Shown here piece by piece: positions 31,583 to 39,646 of a stretch of DNA of 64,000 nucleotides. How positions within the stretch are numbered: position 1 is the first letter of the stretch; each line of letters starts with the position of its first letter. The stretch is from DATBLE01 sp963841405 (lineage in GTDB: Bacteria > Actinomycetota > Thermoleophilia > Gaiellales > Gaiellaceae), in NCBI GenBank assembly GCA_963841405.1, contig CAWJCM010000007.1, positions 620,001 to 684,000 on the forward strand, given 5' to 3'. The notes under the pieces are model-generated. The model made no database searches. It was not told the origin of the DNA and worked only from the letters and a program-made list of their open reading frames with translations. Both the position numbers and the translations under genes were made by a program.

Positions 31583-32065
31583 CTACGGCCCGGAGCCGGC
31601 GTCCAGCAGGCTGCTGATGTCGTAGCCCTTGTCCTTGTAGGCCTGCTGGAGCTGGATCAGGGCCTCGATCGGCTTCGCGCCGAACACCGCGGCGATCGCG
31701 GCGGACGGATCCTTCGCCTGTTCGAGGGCCTTCGCGAGCGAGGGCAGGTCGTCGGCGAGGTCGCGCACGGCCGCGATCAGCCGGGTGTGCAGATCGGCGA
31801 CGTTGGCCGGAGGGGTCACCGCGTCGAGCTTCCCGGCGAGAGAGCGCAGCGACCGCTGGAGCTTCGGGACGTCGCTCTGCTTCAGCGACGTCGACGCCCC
31901 GATCGACTGCCGCAGCTCGGCGCCGACCTCGTTCGACAGCTGCTGCAGCTGGGTCTGGTACTGCGCCTTGGTCAGCGGCTTGCCCGCCTCGTCGTTCCCT
32001 CCGCCTCCGCCGCAGCCCGCGGCGACGAGCACGAGTGCGACGACGAGAAGGACAGTCCTCCGCAC
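31583..32065 (-). CDS. Small lipoprotein, helical, unknown function
   Basis: A 160-residue lipoprotein. The signal MRRTVLLVVALVLVAAGC ends in a clear lipobox, followed by a Gly-rich linker. The mature part is helical with heptad-like Leu/Gln spacing (AQYQTQLQQLSNEVGAEL, LQRSLRSLAGKLDAVTPP, LHTRLIAAVRDLADDLPSL). The conserved-looking TPPANVADLHTRL segment is often seen in small actinobacterial lipoproteins. No catalytic motif. GTG start seven bases after a TAAGGT hexamer. It may form part of a cell-surface complex, but no partner is evident. Confidence 0.8.
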   Translation of the reverse strand: MRRTVLLVVALVLVAAGCGGGGGNDEAGKPLTKAQYQTQLQQLSNEVGAELRQSIGASTSLKQSDVPKLQRSLRSLAGKLDAVTPPANVADLHTRLIAAVRDLADDLPSLAKALEQAKDPSAAIAAVFGAKPIEALIQLQQAYKDKGYDISSLLDAGSGP

Positions 32066-32072
32066 GCGGCCG

Positions 32073-32078
32073 ACCTTA
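32073..32078 (-). promoter_or_regulatory. -10 hexamer of the lipoprotein gene
   Basis: TAAGGT on the minus strand, seven bases before the GTG. It lies in the 15-base gap after the upstream reductase gene. Confidence 0.45.
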
Positions 32079-32080
32079 GC

Positions 32081-32968
32081 TCACGCCGCCCGCCGCAGCT
32101 GCTCGTCGAGCCCGATCGGCTCGATGCCGAACGCCTTCCGTGCGGGCGCCGGGTCGCCGACGTTGTCTCCGGCCTCGAGCATCGTCAGCTGGTCGCGCGT
32201 GAGCGGCGCGCGGGGCAGGCGCTCGGCCAGGGCGGCGCCCGTCCGCGCGAGAGAGATCGGGACGTGGACCTGGCGACGCCGCTTCCCGAGCGTGCGCGCG
32301 ATCCGCTCGTACAGCTCGTTCCAGGTCACGCGGTCGGGCCCGACCAGGTCGAACGTCCGGTTCGCACGCTCCGCCGGCAGGTCGATCGCCGCGGCGAAGT
32401 ACGCTGCCACGTCCTCGACCCAGATCGGCTGGAGCCGCCGCTCGCCGCTACCCAGGACCGGCGTGACCGGCGACCAGCGCACCTGTCGGACGAAGAGGGG
32501 CAGGACGCCGCCTTCGCGGCCGAAGACGAAGCTCGGACGGAAGATCACGTGCTCGAGAACGGACTCCCGCACGGCCTCCTCCATCGCCCACTTGGCCTCG
32601 TAGTAGGGCACGAGCGTGCTCGTCTGCTCGGAGACGCCGAGGGCGCTCATCAGCACGAACCTGCTCACACCCGCCGCCTTCGCCGCTGCGAGCACGTTCT
32701 GCGTCCCTCCGGTCATCACCCGGTCGAAGTCCGCCCGGCTGCCGGCGATGATCGCCACCAGGTGGACGACCACCTCGCAACCCTCCGCCGCCCGTCGCAC
32801 GCTCTCGGCGTCGGTCACGTCCCCCTCCACGATGTCGCAGCCCCACGCCTTCAGCGGCCCTGCCCGGCCGGGCTTGCGGACGAGGCAGCGGACGTCGCGT
32901 TCCTGGGCGCGCAGGGCGTGGACGACCTTCGGCCCGACGAACCCCGTGCCTCCGGTGACGAGGATCAC
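32081..32968 (-). CDS. NAD(P)-binding NDUFA9-like epimerase/reductase
   Basis: A 295-residue atypical short-chain dehydrogenase. The N-terminal Rossmann motif is ILVTGGTGFVGPKVVHAL. VEGDVTDAESVRRAAEGCE and VVHLVAIIA follow, then the active-site region RFVLMSALGVSE with YYEAKWAMEEAV (Tyr and Lys in Y-x-x-x-K form). This matches the complex I NDUFA9-like subfamily of extended SDRs, thought to bind NAD(P)H and act on quinone- or lipid-related substrates. The upstream dcd gene overlaps its start by four bases. Confidence 0.87.
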   Translation of the reverse strand: MILVTGGTGFVGPKVVHALRAQERDVRCLVRKPGRAGPLKAWGCDIVEGDVTDAESVRRAAEGCEVVVHLVAIIAGSRADFDRVMTGGTQNVLAAAKAAGVSRFVLMSALGVSEQTSTLVPYYEAKWAMEEAVRESVLEHVIFRPSFVFGREGGVLPLFVRQVRWSPVTPVLGSGERRLQPIWVEDVAAYFAAAIDLPAERANRTFDLVGPDRVTWNELYERIARTLGKRRRQVHVPISLARTGAALAERLPRAPLTRDQLTMLEAGDNVGDPAPARKAFGIEPIGLDEQLRRAA

Positions 32969-33528
32969 TGCTGGAAGTTTCTCCAGTACCGGCTCGGAGT
33001 CGGCCCCTGCTGGCCCTGGTACTTCGAGCCGAGACCGTCGCTGCCGTAGGGGTTCACCGAAGGCTCCGTCATCTGGACGAACGAGAGCTGGCCGATCTTC
33101 ATCGTCGGGTAGATGGTAATCGGGAGGTTCGCGACGTTCGAGAGCTCGAGTGTCACGTGTCCGTCCCAGCCCGGATCGATGAACCCGGCGGTCGAATGGA
33201 TGAGCAGACCGAGGCGGCCGAGCGACGACTTTCCGTCGAGGCGGGCAACGAGGTCGTCGGGCAGCTTGATTCGCTCCAGCGTCGACCCCAGGACGAACTC
33301 GCCGGGATGGAGGATGAACGCCTCGCCGTCGACCTTCACCAGCTCGGTCAGGTCCTCCTGCTCCTGCTTGACGTCGATGAAGGGGTAGCGCGAGTTCCGG
33401 AAGACGCGGAAGTAGCGGTCGACGCGGACGTCCACGCTGGACGGCTGGAGCAGGCCCGGGTCGTAGGGGTCGATCTCGATGCGTCCCTCGGCGAGCAGTC
33501 GCTCGATCGTGCGGTCGGAGAGGACCAC
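32965..33528 (-). CDS. dcd: dCTP deaminase
   Basis: A 187-residue nucleotide hydrolase of the dUTPase fold. It starts VLSDRTIERLLAEGRIEIDP; the core motif LDGKSSLGRLGLLIHSTAGF near residue 108 holds the active-site serine/arginine region, and the substrate loop IDPGWDGHVTLELSN follows. The C-terminus SKYQGQQGPTPSRYW is the lid tail. It supplies dUTP (or, in the bifunctional actinobacterial type, dUMP directly) for thymidylate synthesis. I cannot settle which form from sequence alone. GTG start seven bases after TAGAAT. Confidence 0.92.
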   Translation of the reverse strand: MVLSDRTIERLLAEGRIEIDPYDPGLLQPSSVDVRVDRYFRVFRNSRYPFIDVKQEQEDLTELVKVDGEAFILHPGEFVLGSTLERIKLPDDLVARLDGKSSLGRLGLLIHSTAGFIDPGWDGHVTLELSNVANLPITIYPTMKIGQLSFVQMTEPSVNPYGSDGLGSKYQGQQGPTPSRYWRNFQQ

Positions 33529-33535
33529 GCCGCCG

Positions 33536-33541
33536 ATTCTA
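33536..33541 (-). promoter_or_regulatory. -10 hexamer of dcd
   Basis: TAGAAT, four of six matches to TATAAT, seven bases before the GTG. Leaderless start likely. Confidence 0.5.
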
Positions 33542-33577
33542 CGTCGGCGGCGCGGCCCGGAAATCGATGCTTGTTGC

Positions 33578-35221
33578 TCATTCGAGGCAGGCGGCGGCGA
33601 GGTCCATGACGCCGAACGCCGGCTGGTACAGGTAGCAGCCGACTCGCGGCGAGATGAACTCGCGGATGTTGCCGTTGTACATCGACGCCCACGGAGCCGC
33701 CTCGCGCATGATGTCGCCGTCGAGGTTCCCGTAGGCCTCGTACCGGGGCGGGCCGCTCAGCTTCGCGGCCTCCCGCATCGCGGTGTTGAACTTCGGGACG
33801 TTCATCAGCGGGACGTTCACGTTGTTCTGCGAGTGGATGTTGTTGCCGTCGAGCAGCGTGTTGATGAAGTCGACCGGGTCGGGGTAGTCGGCGAACCAGC
33901 CGTTGACGACAATGTCGTACGGCTCGTTCGGATCCCCCGTCGCGCGGTTCAGGAGCGCGAACGGCATCGCCTTGACCTTCACCGTGATCCCGATCCGCGC
34001 CAGGTCGTTGACGAACACCTGGCCCTGCTGCTCACCGATCGTGTCGTTCGTCGTGTACAGGTTGACGGTGAGCTTCCGCCCGTGCATCAGCTGCTTCGCC
34101 CTGGCCACGTCGGGGCCGTTGACCGGATACAGGTCGAGCTTCTTGTATCCGCGCAGCGTCGGAGGCAGGATCTGGTCGGTCGGCGTGCCGACGAGCGCGC
34201 CCGCCTGGCGGGCGAGCCCCGGCCGGTCGATCGCGTAGTTGATCGCCTTGCGTGTGTCGAGATCGAGCCGCCGCATGTTCAGGGCCGCGTAGTAGATGGT
34301 GTTCGCGGGATGGACGAAGAACTGCGACTTGTTCACCCCGTACTGCTGCGCGAGCCCGCTGATCGCGGCCGGCGGGAGCGGCCCCAGGTCGTAATCGGCC
34401 TGGCCGCTCTTGATCTGGAGCAGGCTCTGGTTCTGGTTCGTGTTCGTCGTGATCGACATCTGGTCGACGTGATGAGGCCGGGTGCCGGCGTAGTTCGGGT
34501 TGCTCTTCACCACGATCAGCCGGTTCGGCGTCCGCGAGGCGATGTAGTAGGGGGCCGCGCTCGCCATGTGCGTCTCCTGCGGCGTCGCCGGCAGCTTCAG
34601 CGGGACTGCGCAGAAGAAGTTCATCGCCATCCGGGCGACGAAGTCGGGGGCGACGCGCGTCAGCTTGACGGTCAGCTTGTCGCCCCTGGCGGTGACGCCG
34701 GACGTGTGCGTCGCCTTCTTGTTGACGACCGCGTCGGCGCCGACGACGTCGCTCAGGAAGGTCACCGCGGGCGACTGCAGCGCCGGGGCGAGGTCGCGGT
34801 CGATCACGTGGGCGAACGTCTGCGCCGTCACCTCCTCGCCGGTGTTGAACTTGAAGCCCTTGCGGATGGTGAACGTGTAGGTCTTGCCGTCGGACGAGAC
34901 GGCCGGCAGCGCGGTGGCGGCCTCGGGGATGACGATCGTTCCCGGGAGACCCGTCTTGTCCGGGTAGTTGACGAGCTTCAGACAGGTGGCGTCGAGGATC
35001 GCCCAGCCGGTGGTCTCGTAGTCGATGGCGGGGTCGATCGACTGGACGTCGGTGGTGGAGACGTTGACGCGCAGCGTTCCACCCCCGGTCGCGGTGGTGG
35101 CAGTGGTGGCCGTCGTCTGCTCCTCCGCGTTCTTGCTGCTGCTCCCGCAGCCGGCGAGCACGAGCAGCGCGGCTCCGGCTGCGAACATGACCGCCGACGC
35201 GAACAATCGGTTCGTCTTCAT
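33578..35221 (-). CDS. ABC transporter substrate-binding lipoprotein, family 5 (peptide/nickel type)
   Basis: A 547-residue extracytoplasmic lipoprotein. The signal FASAVMFAAGAALLVLAGC ends in a lipobox, then a Thr-rich linker. The mature protein has the SBP_bac_5 fold: LRVNVSTTDVQSIDPAIDYE, then ETTGWAILDATCLKLVNYPD, YTFTIRKGFKFNTGEEVTAQ and, late, PYDIVVNGWFADYPDPVDFI with NTLLDGNN. Typical of oligopeptide-binding receptors. A Shine-Dalgarno GGAGGGGG sits before the ATG. No permease or ATPase is adjacent, so it is another orphan receptor. A divergent gabT-type gene begins 78 bases away. Confidence 0.87.
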   Translation of the reverse strand: MKTNRLFASAVMFAAGAALLVLAGCGSSSKNAEEQTTATTATTATGGGTLRVNVSTTDVQSIDPAIDYETTGWAILDATCLKLVNYPDKTGLPGTIVIPEAATALPAVSSDGKTYTFTIRKGFKFNTGEEVTAQTFAHVIDRDLAPALQSPAVTFLSDVVGADAVVNKKATHTSGVTARGDKLTVKLTRVAPDFVARMAMNFFCAVPLKLPATPQETHMASAAPYYIASRTPNRLIVVKSNPNYAGTRPHHVDQMSITTNTNQNQSLLQIKSGQADYDLGPLPPAAISGLAQQYGVNKSQFFVHPANTIYYAALNMRRLDLDTRKAINYAIDRPGLARQAGALVGTPTDQILPPTLRGYKKLDLYPVNGPDVARAKQLMHGRKLTVNLYTTNDTIGEQQGQVFVNDLARIGITVKVKAMPFALLNRATGDPNEPYDIVVNGWFADYPDPVDFINTLLDGNNIHSQNNVNVPLMNVPKFNTAMREAAKLSGPPRYEAYGNLDGDIMREAAPWASMYNGNIREFISPRVGCYLYQPAFGVMDLAAACLE

Positions 35222-35287
35222 CTTCCCCCCCTCCTTGTGTGGGCAGATACCAATTGTGACGAACGGCTCCCGATCCGGTCGCTGAGC

Positions 35288-35293
35288 TATCGT
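35288..35293 (+). promoter_or_regulatory. -10 hexamer of the gabT-like gene
   Basis: TATCGT six bases before the ATG; the same leaderless spacing as others in the window. Confidence 0.45.
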
Positions 35294-35299
35294 GGCTGC

Positions 35300-36622
35300 A
35301 TGGCCGCGACCCGTTCGATCGAGCTCCGCACCGAGGTCCCCGGGCCGCGCTCCCGCTCGATTCTCGAGCGCAAGCAGCGGGTGGTGGCGGCGCCGCTGGC
35401 GATCACGTTCCCGATCGTGGCCGCTTCGGCGCAGGGCGCGCTGCTCACCGACGTCGACGGCAACACGTTCGTCGACTTCACGGGCGGCGTGGGCTGCCTG
35501 AACGTCGGTCACTCGCACCCGCAGGTGGTCGCCGCGGCGCAGGAGCAGCTCGCGCGCTTCACTCACACCGACTTCACGATCGTCCCGTACGAGCCGTACG
35601 TGGAGCTGGCCGAGCGGCTGCTCGAGCGGTCGCCGTTCTCGGCCCCGGCGAAGGCGGCGTTCTTCAACGCCGGCACCGAGGCGGTCGAGAACGCCGTCAA
35701 GTTCGCTCGCGCCTTCACCGGCCGCCCGGCGGTGATCGCCTTCGAGGGCGCCTTCCACGGCCGCACGCTCCTCTCGCTCTCGCTGACGTCGAAGACCCAC
35801 CCGTACAAGGCAGGCCTCGGGCCGTTCTCGCCCGAGGTCTACCGCGTGCCGTACGCGAACGACTACCGCGGCCCGAGCGCGGGAGAGGCGATCGCTGCGA
35901 TCGAGCGAGCGCTGATCACCCAGGTCGCGGCGGAGACGGTCGCGGCGATCGTCGTCGAGCCCGTGCAGGGCGAAGGCGGCTTCGTCGTCGCGCCGCAGGA
36001 GTTCATGGAGGGAATCCGCCGGATCTGCGACGACAACGGCATCGTCATGGTCGTCGACGAGGTGCAGACCGGGTTCGGCCGGACGGGGAAGCTCTTCGCG
36101 ATCGAGCACTACGGCGTCGAGCCCGACCTGCTCACGGTTGCCAAGTCGATCGCGGCAGGCCTGCCGCTGTCGGGCGTTCTCGGCCGCGCCGAGATCATGG
36201 ATGCTCCGGGGCCGAACGCGGTCGGCGGCACCTACGTCGGCAATCCCGTCGCGCAGGCCGCGGCTCTCGCCGTCCTCGACGTCTTCGACGACGAGAGCGT
36301 GATCGAGCGCGCCGCCGCGGTCGGGGAGACGATCAGAGACCGCATGCTGGGGTGGAAGGATCGCCACGAGGAGGTCGGCGACGTGCGCGGGCTCGGCGCG
36401 ATGCTCGCGATCGAGCTCGTCCACGACCGCGAATCGAAGGATCCCGCGCCGGAGCTGGTCTCGGCCGTCTGCGAGGAGACCTTCCGCAACGGGTTGCTGC
36501 TGCTCAGCGCCGGCACGTACTCGAACGTCGTCCGCGTCCTCGTCCCGCTGACGATCGACGATGCTGAGCTGGCGGAGGCGCTCGGGGTCTGGGAGCAGGC
36601 GCTCGAGCGCGTCCTCGACTAG
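35300..36622 (+). CDS. gabT: Class III aminotransferase, probably 4-aminobutyrate aminotransferase
   Basis: A 440-residue PLP enzyme. Family III motifs: VDFTGGVGCLNVGHSHPQVV, FFNAGTEAVENAVKFAR, VIAFEGAFHGRTLLSLSLT, VVDEVQTGFGRTGKLFAIEH and the PLP-lysine in LTVAKSIAAGLPLSGVLG near residue 285. NAVGGTYVGNPVAQAAA is very close to the GabT consensus. It transaminates GABA (or 5-aminovalerate) with 2-oxoglutarate. No succinate-semialdehyde dehydrogenase is adjacent. An apparently larger open frame running over the divergent SBP gene is not coding. Confidence 0.87.
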   Translation: MAATRSIELRTEVPGPRSRSILERKQRVVAAPLAITFPIVAASAQGALLTDVDGNTFVDFTGGVGCLNVGHSHPQVVAAAQEQLARFTHTDFTIVPYEPYVELAERLLERSPFSAPAKAAFFNAGTEAVENAVKFARAFTGRPAVIAFEGAFHGRTLLSLSLTSKTHPYKAGLGPFSPEVYRVPYANDYRGPSAGEAIAAIERALITQVAAETVAAIVVEPVQGEGGFVVAPQEFMEGIRRICDDNGIVMVVDEVQTGFGRTGKLFAIEHYGVEPDLLTVAKSIAAGLPLSGVLGRAEIMDAPGPNAVGGTYVGNPVAQAAALAVLDVFDDESVIERAAAVGETIRDRMLGWKDRHEEVGDVRGLGAMLAIELVHDRESKDPAPELVSAVCEETFRNGLLLLSAGTYSNVVRVLVPLTIDDAELAEALGVWEQALERVLD

Positions 36623-36678
36623 GCCGCTGCTCGTGGGCATCGGCGCGTAGGCGCGCCGTCGTAGGGAAAATCTTCCGA

Positions 36679-38124
36679 ATGGTCGGCGAGGTGGTCGCGG
36701 AACGGTACGAGCTCGAGGAGCTCGTCGGCACCGGTGGCATGTCGAGCGTCTACCGCGCGCGCGACCGGCTGCTCGAGCGCCGGGTCGCGATCAAGCTGCT
36801 GCACGAGCACTACTCGCGCGACGAGGACTACGTCGAACGGTTCCGGCGCGAGGCGCGGGCGGCGGCGAAGCTCTCGCACCCGAACATCGTCACCGTCATC
36901 GACCGGGGCGAGGCCGACGGCCGCCAGTTCATCGTCTTCGAGTACGTCGACGGCGAGAACCTCAAGCAGCTGGTCGCGGACAAGGGGCGTCTGCCGGTGC
37001 GGGAAGCACTCGAGCTCGGCATCCAGATCGGCCGTGCGCTTGCGTTCGCACATGCGCAGGGGCTCGTCCACCGAGACGTGAAGCCCCAGAACGTGCTGCT
37101 CGGCGGCGGAGACGCGAAGGTGACCGACTTCGGGATCGCCCGGTCGCTCGACGGGCAGATCGGCCTCACGCAGACCGGGACCGTGCTCGGGACGAGCGAA
37201 TACATCTCGCCCGAGCAGGCGACCGGCCGGCAGGTCGACGCCCGCACGGACATCTACTCGCTCGGCGTGGTTCTCTACGAGCTGCTCGCCGGGCAGCCTC
37301 CCTACTCGGGCGACAGTTTTGTCTCGGTCGCCATGCGGCACATGAACGACCCGGTGCCGAGCATCACGCACACCCGGCCCGACGTTCCTCTGCGCGTGGA
37401 CGCGGCCCTGCGCCGTGCGCTGGCGAAGGATCCGGACGACCGCTTCCAGGCGATGGACGAGCTCGTTGCCGAGCTCTCTGTCTGCCTCGCGGGCCTCGGC
37501 GAGCTCGACGACGACCGCACGGTGATCGTGGCGCCCCCCGTGCCTGCTCTGGGCACGCGCCGGCAGCGCCACCGCCGACGGCGCCCGTCGCCGCTCGTGG
37601 TGCTTCTGGTCGGCGTCGCGGCCGCCGCGGTCGCGGTGGGCGCCTACTACGGCGTGCGCGGCACGAACTCCGACGACGGAGGCGGGAGCGGGGCGGGCGG
37701 TGCACCGGTCCGGCTGGTCGCGTCGAACGCCTACGACCCCCAGGGCGACGGCCGGGAGCACGACGAGGAGGTCAAGAACGCGACCGACGGCGATCCGAAG
37801 ACGTTCTGGGAGACGGAGGACTACCGGGGCAGCGTCACTTTCGGAGGGCTCAAGAGCGGCGTCGGGATCGTCTTCGACGCCCGCCGGCCGGTCAAGCTCG
37901 GCTCGCTCACCGTCGTCACCGACACGCCGGGCTACACGGCCAGGGTCGAGGCGGGGGCGTCCTCGACCGGCCCCTTCGCGACCGTCTCGCCGTCGCAGAT
38001 CGTGCGCGGACGGACGTCGTTCAGGCTCTCGGTCGATCCGGCGCGGCGGTACTACCTGCTGTGGATCACCCGGCTCGCGGACGGATACCCTCGCAGCCAT
38101 GTGAACGAGGTGACGGCGGGGTGA
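36679..38124 (+). CDS. Membrane Ser/Thr protein kinase with discoidin-like sensor domain
   Basis: A 481-residue PknB-family kinase. Glycine loop VGTGGMSSVYRA near residue 16-27, VAIKLL lysine near 38, catalytic loop GLVHRDVKPQNVLL near 130, DFGIA near 151, activation segment TGTVLGTSEYISPEQATG. One membrane helix near residue 310 (PLVVLLVGVAAAAVAVGAYY) leads to an extracellular domain of about 150 residues. That domain (SNAYDPQGDGREHDEEVKNA, TDGDPKTFWETEDY, VGIVFDARRPVKLGSLTVVT) has the F5/8 type C / discoidin jelly-roll pattern instead of PASTA repeats. It may sense carbohydrate or peptidoglycan fragments (inference). Confidence 0.88.
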   Translation: MVGEVVAERYELEELVGTGGMSSVYRARDRLLERRVAIKLLHEHYSRDEDYVERFRREARAAAKLSHPNIVTVIDRGEADGRQFIVFEYVDGENLKQLVADKGRLPVREALELGIQIGRALAFAHAQGLVHRDVKPQNVLLGGGDAKVTDFGIARSLDGQIGLTQTGTVLGTSEYISPEQATGRQVDARTDIYSLGVVLYELLAGQPPYSGDSFVSVAMRHMNDPVPSITHTRPDVPLRVDAALRRALAKDPDDRFQAMDELVAELSVCLAGLGELDDDRTVIVAPPVPALGTRRQRHRRRRPSPLVVLLVGVAAAAVAVGAYYGVRGTNSDDGGGSGAGGAPVRLVASNAYDPQGDGREHDEEVKNATDGDPKTFWETEDYRGSVTFGGLKSGVGIVFDARRPVKLGSLTVVTDTPGYTARVEAGASSTGPFATVSPSQIVRGRTSFRLSVDPARRYYLLWITRLADGYPRSHVNEVTAG

Positions 38125-38151
38125 TTCGGAAGTAGACTCGCCCGGATCGCG

Positions 38152-38559
38152 ATGAAGTCGAATCCGAAGATCGCCGCGATGGAGAAGGTACCGCTGTTCG
38201 CCCGGTGCTCGAAGAAGGAGCTGGCGAGCATCGCGAGCCTGGCCGACGAGGTCGACCTGCCCGCCGGGAAGGTGCTGACGGCGGAGGGCGACCGCGGGCG
38301 GGAGTTCTTCGTGCTCCTGGAGGGCAGCGCCGACGTCCGCAGCGACCGCCGCCAGCTCCCGCCGCTCGGCGAGGGCGACTTCTTCGGCGAGATCGCGCTC
38401 GTGACGGACAAGGCGCGGACGGCGACCGTGACGGCGACGAGCCCGATGCGGGCGCTCGTGATCACCGACCGCGCGTTCCGGGAGCTCCTGCGCAGCTCGC
38501 CCGAGATCCAGGGGAAGGTGCTGGCCGCGGTCGCCGACCGGCTGGCCGCAATCCTCTGA
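38152..38559 (+). CDS. Single cyclic-nucleotide-binding domain protein
   Basis: A 135-residue CRP/FNR-type cNMP-binding domain with nothing attached. It starts KVPLFARCSKKELASIASLA, continues VLTAEGDRGREFFVLLEGSA, and has the phosphate-binding-cassette region GEGDFFGEIALVTDKARTAT, with the conserved FGE(I/M)AL and RTAT elements near residues 83-97. No HTH domain follows, so it is not a transcription factor by itself. A TAGACT hexamer lies 13 bases before the ATG. Its position just after the kinase gene suggests a link to signalling. Confidence 0.85.
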   Translation: MKSNPKIAAMEKVPLFARCSKKELASIASLADEVDLPAGKVLTAEGDRGREFFVLLEGSADVRSDRRQLPPLGEGDFFGEIALVTDKARTATVTATSPMRALVITDRAFRELLRSSPEIQGKVLAAVADRLAAIL

Positions 38560-38566
38560 TCCGCGC

Positions 38567-39646
38567 CTAGTAGCTGAGCCTCGATCTGCGCTCGTGCCGC
38601 TCGAGCGCCAGGGCGACGAGCCGGTCGAGCAGTTCCGGGTACGGGATGCCCGAGGCCTCGAACAGCTTCGCGTACACGCTGGTCGCGGTGAACCCGGGGA
38701 TCGTGTTCAGCTCGTTGATCAGCACTTCGCCGTTGCCCGTGACGAAGCAGTCGACCCGCGCCATCCCCTCGCACTCGGTGGCGACGAATGCCTGCACCGC
38801 CAGCTGTTGGACGCGGTCGGTCTGGTCCGGCGTGATCCGGGCGGGTACGACCAGTCTCATCTCGCCCTCGTCGTACTTGGCCTCGTAGTCGTACCACTCG
38901 TTGCGGGTGACGACGATCTCGCCGACGAGCGATGCGAACGGCTCGCGGTTGCCGAGCACGCCGACCTCGACCTCGATCCCGGAGACGAACTCCTCCACCA
39001 GAACCTTCTCGTCGTGGCGGAAGGCCAGCTCGACCGCGGCGCGGAGCTCGTCCTCGTCGTGGGCCTTCGAGATCCCGACCGAGGAGCCGAGTCGTGCCGG
39101 CTTGACGAAGACCGGATAGCCGAACGGATTCTCGGGGGCCGTCCCGTCGCCCAGGTCTTCGGGCCGGGCGTCGCCGGCTCTGCCGGCGACGCTTCCAGCC
39201 CTGAGCGTGATGTTCCGCGTGACCGGGATCCCCTGGTCGCGCATGATCGCCTTGAACATGTCCTTGTCCATGCAGACGGCCGAGGCGGCGTGATCGGCCC
39301 CGACGTACGGGACCCCCGCCATCTCCAGGAGCCCCTGCAGGCGGCCGTCCTCGCCGAACGGGCCGTGCAGAATCGGGAGGACGACCTCGACGCCCGCAAG
39401 CGTGGCCGCGACCTCTCCCGATGCGGCCGGAACGGGCAGTGTCCTTGGGACAGTCCCCTGGACGAGGCTCTTCGGAGCCTGGCCGGAAGGGAGGGACCAG
39501 CGGCCGTCCTGGCCGATCTCGAGCGTGACCACCTCGTAGCGCTCCGGGTCGAGGCCGTCGATCACCGACCTCGCCGAGGCGAGCGAGATCTCGTGCTCCG
39601 ACGAGCGCCCGCCCATCAGCACCGCGATCCGCCGTCGGGCGGTCAC
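38567..39646 (-). CDS. ddl: D-alanine--D-alanine ligase
   Basis: A 359-residue ATP-grasp enzyme. IAVLMGGRSSEHEISLASA at the N-terminus, VVLPILHGPFGEDGRLQGLL, FVKPARLGSSVGISKAHDED, VEVGVLGNREPF and the metal-binding end LINELNTIPGFTATSVYAKL are all diagnostic. It makes the D-Ala-D-Ala dipeptide for peptidoglycan. GTG start overlapping the PASTA kinase stop by four bases. Residues about 60-68 (QGTVPRTLP) are encoded by a GGGAC-A-GTCCC palindrome, an apparent in-frame repeat insertion as in sufD, in a poorly conserved surface loop. Confidence 0.95.
   Translation of the reverse strand: MTARRRIAVLMGGRSSEHEISLASARSVIDGLDPERYEVVTLEIGQDGRWSLPSGQAPKSLVQGTVPRTLPVPAASGEVAATLAGVEVVLPILHGPFGEDGRLQGLLEMAGVPYVGADHAASAVCMDKDMFKAIMRDQGIPVTRNITLRAGSVAGRAGDARPEDLGDGTAPENPFGYPVFVKPARLGSSVGISKAHDEDELRAAVELAFRHDEKVLVEEFVSGIEVEVGVLGNREPFASLVGEIVVTRNEWYDYEAKYDEGEMRLVVPARITPDQTDRVQQLAVQAFVATECEGMARVDCFVTGNGEVLINELNTIPGFTATSVYAKLFEASGIPYPELLDRLVALALERHERRSRLSY
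39447..39457. repeat. GGGAC-A-GTCCC palindrome inside ddl
   Basis: An 11-base palindrome in the ddl coding region, read on the minus strand as GTVP. Matches the copy inside sufD. Confidence 0.5.

Noticed and set aside
33479..35299. N-terminal extension of gabT across the SBP gene
   Set aside because: The extension is the complement of the SBP gene and has no recognisable domain; the ATG at 35300 fits the family and the -10 hexamer.
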